The notes beneath the pieces were generated by a model, which did no database searches, was not told where the DNA came from, and was given only the letters and a program-made list of their open reading frames with translations. A program made the translations under genes and the position numbers. A stretch of 64,000 bases of DNA, from contig OY856186.1 in NCBI GenBank assembly GCA_963693315.1, forward strand, positions 94,514,132-94,578,131, written 5' to 3'. Below are positions 36,801 to 48,394 of this stretch, in pieces (position 1 is the first letter of the stretch; every line of letters begins with the position of its first letter). Source of the stretch: Diogma glabrata. Lineage: Eukaryota > Arthropoda > Insecta > Diptera > Cylindrotomidae.

Positions 36801-37135
36801 AAAGATCCTCAATCTAATATTTACATTCCAAAAGATCTTTTGGAATGCGATTACGTTTTTGTCAGGGTGGATAAAGTTAAACCTAGTTTATCACCACCTT
36901 ATGACGGTCCATTCAAAGTAGTCAGACGTTTCCGGAAGAGTTTCATCATTGAAATAAAAGGTAAAAACCAAAATATTTCAATTGACAGACTTAAACCAGC
37001 GCACATGACAGATACAATTGGATACGACGAACATAAATCACGATCACGAAGGGTAACTTTCCAGTTACCTCCGCGACACTACGACAAACATGTTAAGAAC
37101 AAAAATTGTTATTAATTTATCTATTTTTGTTCTTT

Positions 37136-37153
37136 TAAAAAGGAGGAGAGTCC
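37136..37153 (+). promoter_or_regulatory. Polypurine tract
   Basis: AAAAAAGGAGGAGAG followed by TCC directly precedes the 3' LTR. Such purine runs prime plus-strand DNA synthesis. Confidence 0.8.
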
Positions 37154-37779
37154 TGTAGTGTCCAGCTTCTGATGCTGATCCACTTTCATACGCAAAAGCA
37201 ATCGTTATAACAATTAAAACAATTAACGATTTTAATTCAAATAATTTTATTGTAAGCAAAGCAGTACGGTTGCAAAATGTATTTTTATAATCAATTCGAT
37301 TGCAAAAGAAGAAAAATATAAACAATATAACGGGAAGGATTTTTTTATTGGAACAAAAATCCATTATATATTTTATTTGTGTTAGTGGATTAAAAATAAT
37401 AAAAATGATGCTATCTCACCTATTCAAATTCGATAGCTGTTTGATAAAACGAATACTATCGGATTTAGAATTTAAAAATAAATATAAAAATTAAGTAATT
37501 AATTAGTAGCTTAAAAATTGTGGATGAAATTACATCACGATCTAACTTTTATAATTCAGTTTTTATAATTAAATTTATTTATGTATTCACACAGTGAATA
37601 CAATTATTTTTATTAAGTTTGTTAATAAACTCTTAAAACTTTAAAATTGCTATAAATTGTGAATAAAGAATTATGGAGCATATTGTTCAATAGTTATTTT
37701 AATAAAACTGGTGTGAAATATAAATAGTTTTATTCAGTTATTAAGTGCATTGATATACAAACTGAGAGACACATTTATA
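37154..37779 (+). repeat. 3' LTR (626 bp)
   Basis: Same length and, by eye, the same sequence as 29631-30256. It is followed by the GACA target duplication (37780-37783). Confidence 0.93.
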
Positions 37780-38266
37780 GACACACTTGACAACATTTTT
37801 TTGACAAACTTATAATGCAATAATCTAGTTTTTGGTCTCAAATACCAATCCCGACCATCAAAATTTCTCCGCATTCTTTGTTTCTACTCATTATCACTTA
37901 AAATGAACGTTTTTTAAGCAAAATATATGCACATTTCCTTGATTTGACACACTTGACGATTTTTTTGACACACTCCCGGTACAGTTATCGAACACATCGC
38001 CCTTTCGGCTCTTACCATTGAGTGTGCCTATTTTTAGAAAAAAAAATTTTTAAATTCCTTCAGCCGTTTTCTAGATTTCGTCCGTTGTGACGGCCGGTCG
38101 GCAGACAGACATACATTTTTTTGCTTTTTCAGAATCAGTAGGTTTTAAAACGTCGAGAAATGCCTAAAAAAGTCATAATCTTACCTTCACTTTTTTTGGC
38201 ATTTCTCGACGCAAATAAGTAATTGTTTACTTTAATATATGTACATCTAATACAAACGTTTCTTAC

Positions 38267-41130
38267 CTTAAAAGGTTGTTGCCTTCAATAATCTGATTAT
38301 AATGTGTAGTTTGCCCAGATCGATATAAATTTAATTCTGCAACATCAACATAACTTCTTTTTGTAATACTACTTATTGTTCTAATAATGTGTTCTGCAAG
38401 CATCATACCTTGCGGTCCACCAAAACCGCGAAAAGCAGTGCATGAGGTTATATTTGTTTTGCAGCACCAACCTATTACACGAATATTAGGAATATAGTAA
38501 CTATTTTCAATTTGGAAAACTGCACGTTCCAATACTGCCATCGATAAATCCTTTGAATATCCTGCATTACTATAAATTTGAATTTCACACCCCATAATCT
38601 TTCCCTCTTTACTACAACCGACTTTATATTTGAATAAAAATGGGTGTCTCGTGCCCAACATTACCATATCTTCATCACGATCTAACATGCACCGAACTGG
38701 CCGTTTTAAGTTGAATGCAGCTACGGCAACTGGCAAGGCAACAATGTAACTTCGTGATTCTTTTCCACCAAATGCACCACCCATTCGTTTGACTTTAACC
38801 ACAACCTTAGCAATTTGTATTCCTAAAGCGTGTGCTATCAATGTTTGTAGTTCTGATTGATGTTGCGATGAGCTTATAACTTCTAACTCATCAGGATCTT
38901 TTGGAACTGCAATAGCAGCATTAGTTTCTAAATAAAAATGCTCTTGTCCTCCCATATGAAATTCATTTTCAAATAGAAAGTCTGATTCCTCAAACGAACG
39001 TTCTACATTCCCGCGCGTAAGAACAATTGGTTCTTCTTGATGGTACGATTTGTATTTGATTGCATCCTTTATGGTTATTATTGTTGGTGACAGCTCTTCA
39101 TACTGTACTTTGACCATCCTAGCAGCCCTTTGTGCTATAGCTTGCGTATCACCAACAATAGCACCGATAATTTGACCATTGCTTGTTACAACTTTTGATT
39201 GAAATATTTCTTCATCATGAACAACTGGTCCGAAATGATTTTGATCATCACTCAAATCAGTTGAAGCGAAAAACTGATGAACACCTGACTGTTTTAATGC
39301 TTCAGAAGGATGAATAGAAATAATTTTTGCATGTGCTTTAGAGCTTAAAACAAACGCAAGGTATAGTTCATTTTCATATTTTGGCATATCATCACAATAG
39401 ATCGCTTCACCTGTTGCTTGTTTAAAAGCTGATAAATGAACCTGATTTTGACCAACTTTATCGTGCGATGATTCATAGTTGTTTGGTGTTTCGAATAGTT
39501 GAGTACTTTTAATGGGAGTATTGTGAAATGAAGAAGCACCACTTTTTTCTTTATCTGGAATTTTGGATATAGTCTCTATTTTGTTTTCAAGGTGTTGAGT
39601 GATTTTCAAATAAGCTTTAAATAATAAACTTAATGTAAGTGATCGACGATATAAAATCATTCCACCAGGAGCCTCATGCGATAATGGAAGTTCTTCTATT
39701 AAATGTTTACTTAATTTTTCTATCATGTCGTTACCCCATCTCATTCCGATTATGGCTTTTTTTGATTTAAAAGCAAGGATTGTTGTTGGTGCCATTCCTC
39801 CATACGCTATTCTCATATCCTCTACAACATCACTTTTCGGTTTTAATCTAACATACAAAGCAGTGTTCACTATAGCAATGTCATCCTCTCGTCGTTTTGC
39901 TTGTTTATATGCAACAAAATACTCATCAGCTTTACTATGAGGAATAAAAACTGTAACGATAACATCATCCGGTTGCACTTTCGTTTTACGATATCCGACA
40001 AAAAATTCTTCATTCATTTTTATAATTTTACGACATTTTGAATTCGCCACTTTTAATTCAATATCTGCAGCTAAGAAAATTGGGTTTAAATCTGAAATTG
40101 GGCTTGCCGTTGCAATATTGCCTCCAATCGATGCAACATTTCGTATTTGTTTCCCGGCAAAATATTGCAACATTTTAACAATTGATCGAAAAATTTGAGA
40201 TTTTGTGCTTGAAATTTTTTTTATTTGATCTTGTAACATTTGTTCAAAATCATTAAGTGTTACTGATGCACCAAATTCTATTCCATTCTCCAATTCAGTT
40301 ATTTCATTTAATTCAGATATACCCGATGTTGAGATTAAATGCGGATAATCGAAATATTTAAATTTAACTTCAACACCAACTTCCGTGTTTCCTGTTATTA
40401 ATTTTGCGTCGGGATATTTTTCTTTGAGTTTAAGTAATTCAACTAATGTCGTTGGACGATACCATGTTGTTCGTTCGTTACGAAATATAAGAGACTCTCG
40501 ATCAAAATTATCAGAGATTTTAAGTGCAGGTGGGAAAATTGGTTCTTGAGATGGATCGTATGGGGCAAACTCATTTTGATTAAATAATGATAATTCCTTA
40601 GACTGACAGTTACCGTTTGTAATGCCATTTTGGTTATTATTAGTTAAATTTTTACAACAGTTTTCTCCCATAGAACATTCTGTGAATGTTCGATATCCTT
40701 CTAGTATAGGCCGATAGCCGGTACAACGACATAAATTTCCTTGAAATGCAGTTTCTATATCACTCATTTTTGGTTTTGGTAAACTTCTTAATAACGAATA
40801 CATCGACATTACAATTCCTGGTGTACAAAATCCACACTGCGATCCATGTGATTTTGCTAGTCTTTCTTGAACTGGATGCAACTTTGTTCTTGTATTTCCA
40901 ATTCCTTCGATTGTTGTCACTGCTAGTCCATGAACGGCACATATAGGCATTAAGCAGGCATTAGCGGAGAAATGCTTGACGCAGCCCGATTTTCGATCAA
41001 ATTTTGAAATCATAACCGTACAAGCACCACACCCACCTTCACCACAACCTAGTTTTGTTCCACATAATCTTAATTTACTTCTTAGATATGTAAGTAAGGT
41101 TTGTTCTGGATCTGCATCATTTTCGGTGAC
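38267..41130 (-). CDS. Xdh: Xanthine dehydrogenase, large exon (Fe-S, FAD and start of Mo domain)
   Basis: An open run of 954 codons plus 2 bases, from an acceptor TTAAATTTAG at 41131 to the donor AAG|GTAAGA (intron starts 38266). Numbering from the exon's first residue, the first [2Fe-2S] cluster uses C29, C34, C37 and C59 ('GCGEGGCGAC', 'ANACL') and the second C99, C102, C134 and C136 ('CGFCTPGI', 'LCRCTGYRP'). All sit 14 residues before their bovine numbers, so a short upstream exon supplies about 14 residues. FAD-domain blocks are 'GNTEVGVEVKFK' and 'IGGNIATASPISDLNP'. Mo-domain blocks are 'GGQEHFYLET', 'GGAFGGKESRS' (Glu802 equivalent) and 'FRGFGGPQGM' (Arg880 equivalent); these two residues favour xanthine dehydrogenase over aldehyde oxidase. 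It is intact. I found no convincing first exon between 41131 and 64000. Confidence 0.95.
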
Positions 41131-42490
41131 CTAAATTTAAATAAAAATAATAGTTTCAGTAAAAGTTGTAAATATTTGGATGTTTGTTTGTTTGTTTTAA
41201 CGATATAAATACTAAACTGATAACCTTTAGTTATTGGTTACAAGATAACTAGCAGTTAAAGTTTTTTCTTATTCGTTAAGACGTTTAACGAAACACAACG
41301 TTATTGTCAATTAAGTTACATCTTATTTTTGTTTGTCACAATATTTAGAGATGACGGACGGAAAATATACTTTATACTTTGTGAAATAGGTATGCACAAG
41401 TGAATGAGTGTGGACATACAAGCATCCAACAAGACAAAAAATAACATCACTGTATTGTTAAACGTCCCAATTCAATGATTCATTTAATTTTTTTGTGATC
41501 ACCACTAACTATAGACAACGTTCCGACGTATAGATTTTTAAGAGGACATATCAAACAAAATAATTCTAGTACACCGACTATTTCAGGTTATCGATTGATA
41601 TTGACATGATTGATTTCGAATGATATATTAAACTAGCCTAAGCTATATTGTGCAATAGCGATAGTTATTGAGCACGACCAGTGAAAATAACTTCGTCTAT
41701 TACTTTACATTAAGATTCATAACCTTGAGATTCAATCGTCATTTTAAAATCGTAGAAACGTTACTATGTATTGATTTTAGGCATGCAGCCTAGGTTTGAG
41801 AAAATCTTTCCATTAAAATTTACTCCAGGGTTGTAAGTTTAGTCATTCCGGAGATAATAGTTTTCCAGATAAAAAATGTCCAAATTTAATAAAATTTGAG
41901 ATTAACCCAAAATAGACCCTAACGGGATAGTAAATTGAATAAACATAAAAAACTCAGAGACGAACAATAAAAATTTATTTGGATTTGTATAAATTATATT
42001 TTTACAATACAAAAAAGGGCTTTATGATTACCTCTCTAGTTCGTCCTTACTTTTGTTTTCTTTCATATAATATTTGGGATATGATAAATAGAAAAATTAT
42101 ATTAAATATTTGTTAATGTAATGTTAATTTTTACGCATTTATTGTAGTATTTGGTTTACGTTATGTAAAAAAATCACTCACATATTTAGAATGATGAATG
42201 AAGTTTTGTAAATTTACAAATTATGTAATGTAAATTATGTAATGTAATTATGTAAATTATGTATTATTATATGTATTGGTAATTTATATGCATTCATATA
42301 TTTAGATTTATGGTGTGAATGAACGATGGGTGAATGAATGAATGGATGAATTATGGTGTGAATGAATGAATGATACAGACATTCTTGATTTTAACGGTTG
42401 TGACGTCGTTACGAAATAAAATTTAGGGGATTTTTACGACACCTACAATATTTGCTTCAGTTTTTTAATTGAAGAAATATTTCGTAGTTA
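41131..42490. other. Region upstream of the Xdh exons; small GAAT and ATGTAA reiterations
   Basis: Starts inside the Xdh intron that precedes the 41130 acceptor. No exon encoding the missing N-terminal 'F.VNGKK'-type residues was found. AT-rich, with imperfect TAAATTATGTAATG repeats at 42215-42265 and GAATGAATG repeats at 42318-42372. Confidence 0.5.
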
Positions 42491-42492
42491 TT

Positions 42493-42983
42493 CAGTGGTG
42501 GTATGATTGAATAATAATCCGACTCGGAAATATTATAACTATTCGGAAATTTAAAATGGCATATGATTGAAAGTATTTTTCGAACATTTCTGTCGGAAAA
42601 ATTTTCGAATCCATTTTGCTTGTCGGAAATTTATATTTGACGTTTTGTTGTAAATTATATTAAGTTATACGTTATGTTTTTTTTATATATCATTTTTACA
42701 TTTGTTTAATAAACATTTTACAACGGAAAAGCTATCCATAATCATAAAAAAAAACTAAACTCGCCATTTAAACTATATATTCTATCAATATCAACACAAA
42801 ACAAATGATAAATACGAATATTAAAAGGTTTTGATTTGACATTTTTAAATTCTGTACCAAATGGGTGCGTTTATATGAGAATCGAAAATATTACGTAGCA
42901 TTTCAATTACGTCGGAAAAAAATTGTCGTAGTATTTTCGATTCGTATAAAAATTTCCCTTCATATTCAATCATACCAGGCCAG
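42493..42983. mobile_element. MITE-like element with 21-bp imperfect TIRs
   Basis: CAGTGGTGGTATGATTGAAT (from 42493) is mirrored by ATTCAATCATACCAGGCCAG (to 42983), with 4 mismatches over 21 bp. Subterminal TCGGAAATATT and ACGTCGGAAAAAAATT blocks also face each other. It has no coding content and no sure target duplication. Length is about 490 bp. Confidence 0.65.
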
Positions 42984-42997
42984 TTTTTTACTACTTT

Positions 42998-44270
42998 TTA
43001 ACTTCCCGATATAGGAAGTTATTGTTTTTGGGTCGATTTTCGAAATCGGAATTTTTTTGATATCTTTACGTTTCATGACCTCCTGAAGCTGTTTAGACTA
43101 TTTTTAGCTGGCAGTCTGTATGTGTGTGTGTGTGTGTGTATGTATGTGTATATCGCTGTGTGGAGAATTTTTGCCCAACGATTTCTCAACAACGGATGGG
43201 TCGATTTTAACGAAAATGGTCGCAATCGATGTATCTTGTCGTAACTTAGAGCCCAGTCCTTTTCTAGCGAAATTATATCGTTTGTTTTTTAGTGGTTTCC
43301 AAAAAACTGAAAATCATCTCTTGCAAATATCATGAGATTAATAAATAATGCTATCAAGGTCATGAAGCTTCCATATTGCTTGTCAGCATGTCAGACATTT
43401 ATAATGACATTTGTATAAACAATTGCTATCTTAGTTTTTGAGATTTTTAACAAAATGTGAAAAAACTACGTGTTATTTTCTTTATGCAAACGAATGATAT
43501 CTGGATGAAACTTTTGTATGTAAATGAGCTGCAACCGCATCCGGGTTTACTTGAATATCAAAAACCTGAGTTATTTTCTACATTTGACAAAAAGGTCAGA
43601 GACTCGAGAGGAGATTGCCTGGTCAACTGTTTATTAACTTTCCGATATGAGAAGTTATTGTTTTTGGGTCGATTTTTGAAATCGAAATTTTTATAATATC
43701 TTTACGTTTTAAGACCACCTGAAGCTGTTTAGGCTATTTTTAGCTGGCAGTATGTAGTGTGTGTGGGTATGTGCGTGTGTATCATCGTATGTGGACAAAC
43801 ATTTGTCCAACGCTCTCTCAACAACGGATGATCCGATTTCAACTTCAATGGTCACAATCGATATATCTTGGTGTAACCTACAGCTCACTCTTTTTCTAAT
43901 GAAATCAGTACATTTATTTTTTAGGGGTTTCCAAAAAACTGAATATCATCTCTTGCAAGTATTACTAGAGTAAATAATGCTATCAAGATCATTTACCTCC
44001 CATTTTGTTTTTCATCATGTCAGCCATTTATAATGACATTTGTATAAACAATTGCTATCTTACTTTTTGAGTTTATTTAAGAAAATTTGAATAATAGGCG
44101 TTATCTTCATTACTCAAACGCATGAAAACTTGATGAAACTTTTGAATTAAAATGAGCCGCAAACGCATCTGGTTTTATTTGAATATGGAAAATGTGCTAT
44201 TTTGAATCAGCTATTTTCGGGGAGGATGTCTGTGGTTCGTTGAACAACTGTTTTTTTAGACTTCTCAGTC
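42998..44270 (+). repeat. Direct tandem duplication, about 636-bp unit, two copies
   Basis: GAAGTTATTGTTTTTGGGTC occurs near 43015 and 43651. The following blocks (CTTTACGTTT.A.GACC, TTTTTAGCTGGCAGT, TCTCAACAACGGATG, TTCCAAAAAACTGAA, TTATAATGACATTTGTATAA) repeat at the same spacing. A GT microsatellite (43117-43140) is in copy 1 and reduced in copy 2. Divergence is roughly 15-20% by eye. Open frames through it differ between copies, so it is unlikely to be coding. Confidence 0.85.
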
Positions 44271-44309
44271 TTGACATTTAATTTTGTTGAAACTTAGAGC
44301 ATAAGGTTT

Positions 44310-45412
44310 TTGTAATGTTTATAGTCGTTTTGCAACTTGTTCGAAATTTCTTCTCTCAACCCCCTCTAAGGAACATCTGAAATAATTAGCTAACCGCTAT
44401 AGTTTTCGTTCAATCTTTACAACATTGTCTATAACCGTGAATTTTTTCAATTTTTCGCTTCTGTAATGTTCGAAGATAAAGAGTGGGAGAGAAACAACTT
44501 TTCACATTTTTATAAATAAGTCAGAAACCGTGTTTTCGAAAAATACAAAAAAATTATTTTGAACTACAAAAAAAATCACCATTTAAAGAAACTACTTCTC
44601 ATTCTAAAAAAATTACTAAATCATTATATTTAATTTGTATACCGCCGTCATTAGAATATCTTTAAAAAGTAAAAAAAATTTTCTAAAATTTTTAGTATAA
44701 ATTATGTCAGGTCAAGGTGCAGTTTATATGACACCCCACTTGTCCAAGTCAAAAACAATTTTTTTTCAAAATTTCTACTCGCAACCCCCTCCAAAGAACA
44801 ATTGAAATTATAACGACCAAAAAAATTTTTCATTTTTTTATTGCCAAGTTCCTACAACCGTGAATTTTTTAAAATTTTTTCTTTTGTAATGTTCGAAGAT
44901 AAGTGGGGGGGACAAAACTAAAATTTCACTTTTTCTAAAATAAGTCCATTACTGTGCTTTCGAAAATTAGAAAAAAAACTGTTTTAGACTAGAAAAAAAA
45001 TAACCTTTCATATGATACCCCCCACTTGACATGACCAAAAATATTTTGTTTTCGTAATTTTTACTCTCAACCCCCTCCAATGAACATTTGAAATTATAAC
45101 AACCAAGGATTGGATTTTTGGATTTTTTTTGGATTGGATTTTTTTGATTTTTTTAAACCAAACTCGATTCCTTAAAACAAACTTTTGTTTTACTATCTCC
45201 TTATCAATGTCCATAAAATATTGATAAAAAATAATATTCAAAATTTTCTTGTTGTCAGTAGGCGTGGACAAATACATTGAATAACTGTAAAAAATTTTAA
45301 GTTGATAGCACTTATAGTTTTTGAGAAAATCGATTATGTAGAAATTCGGACGGACACCGAAGTCTCACCAATAGGGTACCGTTTTTACTTTTTCAAAGTA
45401 CGAAACCCTAAA
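44310..45412 (-). repeat. Family C dispersed repeat, copy 2 (3' end missing)
   Basis: It is the reverse complement of most of 22980-24180. Its start, TTTTTAGGGTTTCGTACTTT on the minus strand, is at 45412; GGTACCCTATTGGTGAGACT, ACGCCTACTGACAACAAG and the GTGTCATATGAAAGG units follow. A stretch with repeated GGATTTTTTTGGATT-like motifs near 45115-45145 is specific to this copy. The other end stops near 44310, without ACGGAACCCTCGG. Confidence 0.82.
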
Positions 45413-45929
45413 AATGGTGTTATTGTATGATAAAAATCGAAAAAATTTTAGCAACGTTGACAAAGTAGACTTTAAGTAGACTCCACCGTTAGTTTTTTTA
45501 AATATATGGTGCAATGAAAATCTTCTTTCCAGTGTAACCAAAATTATTAAAATATGACGATTAATTGCAAGTCTTAGAAAGAGAATTTCAATTTATTAAA
45601 GTTTTAAGAAAATATCTTTATGTTACCTATTTAACTTAACGGGAAGTTCTTGGCGTGGCCGCTATGGTCACACCCTACCCTACTAGTTGTTGTTGTTTTC
45701 TTCTCTTTTTTGTTTCGGTTTTCTGTTGGTGATTATCGTATCATTTTTTTAAGCAAGAATGAATTGATTATTTCTCAATATGTATTTTTTGTGGTTTTGG
45801 ATTTTGGAATGAAAATAAATGAAAAAAGAAAGAAGACATTGAAAAAATAATTGAAGGTCTGTTTCTACAATTTTTGATACAATATCTCGTAAAAAAACTG
45901 TAGGTTTAACTGTAGGTATGTAGCATACC
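45413..45929. other. Spacer, no gene recognised
   Basis: A 66-codon plus-strand frame (45650-45850) begins hydrophobically but has no supporting context and is treated as chance. Confidence 0.4.
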
Positions 45930-47410
45930 TACAGATGTAAAAGTAATATTACCCATGGTAAAATTACCGGTAAAATTGATAATATTACGTAATATTACTT
46001 CGGCTTCGTAAAATTGGTAAAATTGCAATAAAATTTGAATAATCTTTATTTAATAAAAATTAAAGTTTATGCTTTTTTATTGACACCCTGTATAATTGAA
46101 AATTGTGTGCACATTGTTTTGAGTATATCTCAGCTGATCGGTCGATTTGCAGCTGAATACCCATAAATGTATGTAATTTTAACGTCTCTACGTGTTGCCA
46201 CAAAGTAGAGTACTTCATAGGCAAACATATATTTTTCTACTGGTGTCGATCTGTGGGTTGTAATGGGTATTTTTTCCCCTGGTAGCAATAACGCAGCTAT
46301 TCTGGATGAGGCAAAAGCTAAATCTATGTCATTTCGGGATCAAATTTCTACTATGAAGATGGTTTCTTTTACCCTATTATTGATAGTTTGCTGATTATCC
46401 GTGTTAATCACCCTCAAAGGTCACTCGTGTAGTAATTTTGTTCACCTTCCAATGTTACATTAAACGATCAGCAGCAACAGAACCGCAACGCAACAAACCA
46501 TTACCAATGCTTCGTTGTAAATTTTTTCTGCAAAACGCACGTTCATATTTAAATATTCCTTGTGTTTTTGAAGGCAAATATCTTCAGCAATTTGCGATTT
46601 ATATTTTCCCATGAACAAGAAAAAAACAATTTGCATGAATTAGATTTTGATGTGACGTATTGCACACGTAATTAATACATTTATCCCAGTGTCGGCCGTG
46701 GCAAGTGTTGTACTTGAAAAGTGAAATGTGTAACGCCGTTGACAATTCTCAATTGCAGGAAAAGCGTTGAAGCGAGTTCATTTTCTAACCACATGCAATG
46801 AAAGAAGCTTGATTGGGATCCATTGCGTAGTCTAAATAAAGCAAGTTTCATTGAAAATGTTTGGTTATCTGTCAATTTGCTCTTTGCATTTGAGCCATTT
46901 AAATGCATTTCTACTTCTTTTCGATGTGTAATACCTAAACATTTTCAAATACGGCAGTGTTTTCAAAACGCATAATTTTACATAACAGTGAAGAAAGCAG
47001 TTATCGTTGAAGCCAGTGTGTTCCGGATTTCTTGCATTTTTGCAGCTGTGAAAATAGCGGGCAGCCTGTTTTCTAGATGTCTTGCTAAAAGAACAACAGC
47101 TGAAGTTCGTTCATGTATGGATGGGGCATTAAAGAATTTGCCATTATTGCATATGTATCTTCCTGTCTATAATACTCTGCGAGTGAGGATATTTACACTC
47201 GATAATAATATATTTGATATGAATTTTATGTTTTTATAAACTAAAAATGATTGTGGCAGTCATAAATTTTGAATTAAATAAAATTGCAACTATATTTAAA
47301 TCTTTTAAAAAAATTTATATTTTACCAATATTACCAATTTCACCAATCTTACCGGTAATTTTACGGTAAAATTACCACAAATATATTTTACCGGTAAATT
47401 TACATCTGTA
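45930..47410. mobile_element. hAT-type element, 1481 bp, 8-bp target duplication
   Basis: The termini TACAGATGTAAA and TTTACATCTGTA are flanked by AGCATACC (45922-45929 and 47411-47418). The 8-bp duplication and TA-starting ends point to hAT. Subterminal regions are rich in GGTAAAATTACCGGTAA-type palindromes on both sides. Open frames inside (minus 46908-46681, plus 46988-47239) show no motif I recognise, so it is either a non-autonomous element or too decayed to read. Confidence 0.85.
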
Positions 47411-47939
47411 AGCATACCTAATAAAAACGGTATAGATCACTTTTCATGAATTAATTTCATCCGTGATTGTTTTGTGAGGCATTTTATGGTATTGAAACTG
47501 CAGAAATGTTATGTGATAATTAAATCTGTATTTATGGAAAGGAACATAAAGATCATGTTTGAAATTGTTGATAATATGTATGTACAGTCAGCGTCAAAAA
47601 AAAGTGTACAGGTAATAGTTCAACATTTACGGACTAATATATCTTAAAAGAATAATGGAAAAATAAAATACATTTCATTTTTAAAAAGTGTATTAAGTAT
47701 TAGTTTATTTTAGCAAAAACAAAAATTCAATTATTTGTTGTTATCCTTGTAATTTTGAAAAAATTGCAAAATGCTCTGATTTTACACGTCAAAAAAAAGT
47801 GTACACTCTCACATTGTTTGTTATAACGGGATTTCCGATTTTTTCAACTAATTTTATTTTGTTGCATTGTCGATACCTTCGTGTCAAAGATCCGTGCAGT
47901 TATTATTATCCCAATAATAATAATTTAATATTATTCAAC

Positions 47940-48394
47940 ATGGCCAAACAAACTACTATAGAAACACGTAATTTAGTGGTAAAATTAGCATCTCAAGGCA
48001 AATCTCTGAGGGAAATTGCTAGTATTATCGACAGAAGTCATAATATTGTGAAAAAAATATTATTCAAATTCAAACATTTGAGAAGTGTAGAAGATCTTCC
48101 CCGTTCTGGCAGGCCGCCAATTTTGTCAGTTGTGGACAAAAGAGCGATAGCGCGAAGGGCTAGGGCTAATCCCTCTGAAAGTGCAGTCAGAATAGCTGAG
48201 AAACTTACAGAAACATTAGGAGCAGGAATAAGTGCCAGTACCGTTTGTCGTGCTCTGCATGAAAATGGGTTACATGGTAGAACTCCGAGAAAAAAATCAG
48301 TTAATTCTAAGAAAAACCGAAAAAAACGTCTCGAATATGCAAAAAAGCATATTTTTATTTTACAAAATGTCTATTTTACACTCGTCACTGAATA
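47940..48394 (+). pseudogene. Tc1-like transposase N-terminal half, left arm
   Basis: From the ATG at 47940 it reads 'MAKQTTIETRNLVVKLASQG', 'KSLREIASIIDRSHNIVKKI', the GRPP linker 'LPRSGRPPILSVVDKRAI' and a second helix-turn-helix 'SASTVCRALHENGLHGRTPR', through 'KKNRKKRLEYAKKHI'. This is the paired-like DNA-binding domain of Tc1 transposases. After about residue 138 the frame enters junction sequence and stops; the DDE catalytic domain is absent. The longer frame starting at 47799 includes upstream sequence and is not the natural start. Confidence 0.9.

Larger units (their letters stand above)
32044..37115 (+). pseudogene. pol: Pol (protease, RT, RNase H, integrase), split by a hAT transposon
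   Basis: The pol frame enters by -1 frameshift at 32043, is cut at 32117 by the hAT element and resumes at 34086. From there it is open to TAA at 37113-37115, about 1010 residues. Landmarks: protease '[12 protein letters not shown]'; RT '[11 protein letters not shown]', '[15 protein letters not shown]' and 'YIDDILVAS'; RNase H '[14 protein letters not shown]' and 'FTDHKPL'; integrase zinc domain H-x-H...C-x2-C ('HPGIR', 'CLSCQRC'); catalytic core 'IDLVGPLPP', 'TSDRGANF' and 'NGIVERFHR' (D, D, E); and a GPY/F-like end '[10 protein letters not shown]'. No chromodomain is evident. Apart from the insertion I see no lesion. The ATG at 34065 lies in transposon DNA and is not the true start. Confidence 0.92.
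29631..37779 (+). mobile_element. LTR retrotransposon, Ty3/gypsy superfamily, probably CsRn1/Kabuki-like
   Basis: A complete element of 8149 bp (6181 bp without the 1960-bp hAT insert and its 8-bp duplicated target). Two 626-bp LTRs flank a tRNA-Trp-like primer site, a leader of about 860 bp, gag, a -1 frameshift site, pol (protease, RT, RNase H, integrase) and a purine tract. There is no env. The target duplication is GACA (29627-29630 and 37780-37783). The order PR-RT-RH-IN is that of Ty3/gypsy. The CWYH...C...C Gag motif and tRNA-Trp primer point to the CsRn1 clade (known from a liver fluke and insects). LTRs look identical, so insertion is recent. The hAT insertion in pol has inactivated this copy. 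Confidence 0.92.
29128..38212 (+). repeat. Family A repeat, copy 6, split by the LTR element
   Basis: The 5'-truncated left part runs 29128-29630 and the right part resumes at 37784 with CACACTTGACAACATTTTTT, which is exactly what follows TTTTGACA in other copies. The right part carries TCGCCCTTTCGGCTCTTACC and AACGTCGAGAAATGCC, then turns into an inverted copy of that block (GGCATTTCTCGACG at about 38198-38211) instead of the normal hairpin. It is in tandem with copy 5. Confidence 0.82.

Noticed and set aside
38263..38266. Stop codon ending the large Xdh exon
   Set aside because: The TAA overlaps the GTAAGA donor and is removed by splicing.
38263..41013. Aldehyde oxidase instead of xanthine dehydrogenase
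   Set aside because: The Glu802 and Arg880 equivalents are present (GGKES, FRGFGG), and the C-terminal 'SFTPWNVVP' is typical of XDH.
47799..47939. N-terminal extension of the Tc1 transposase
   Set aside because: The natural family start is 'MAKQTT' at 47940; the upstream codons are transposon untranslated region.
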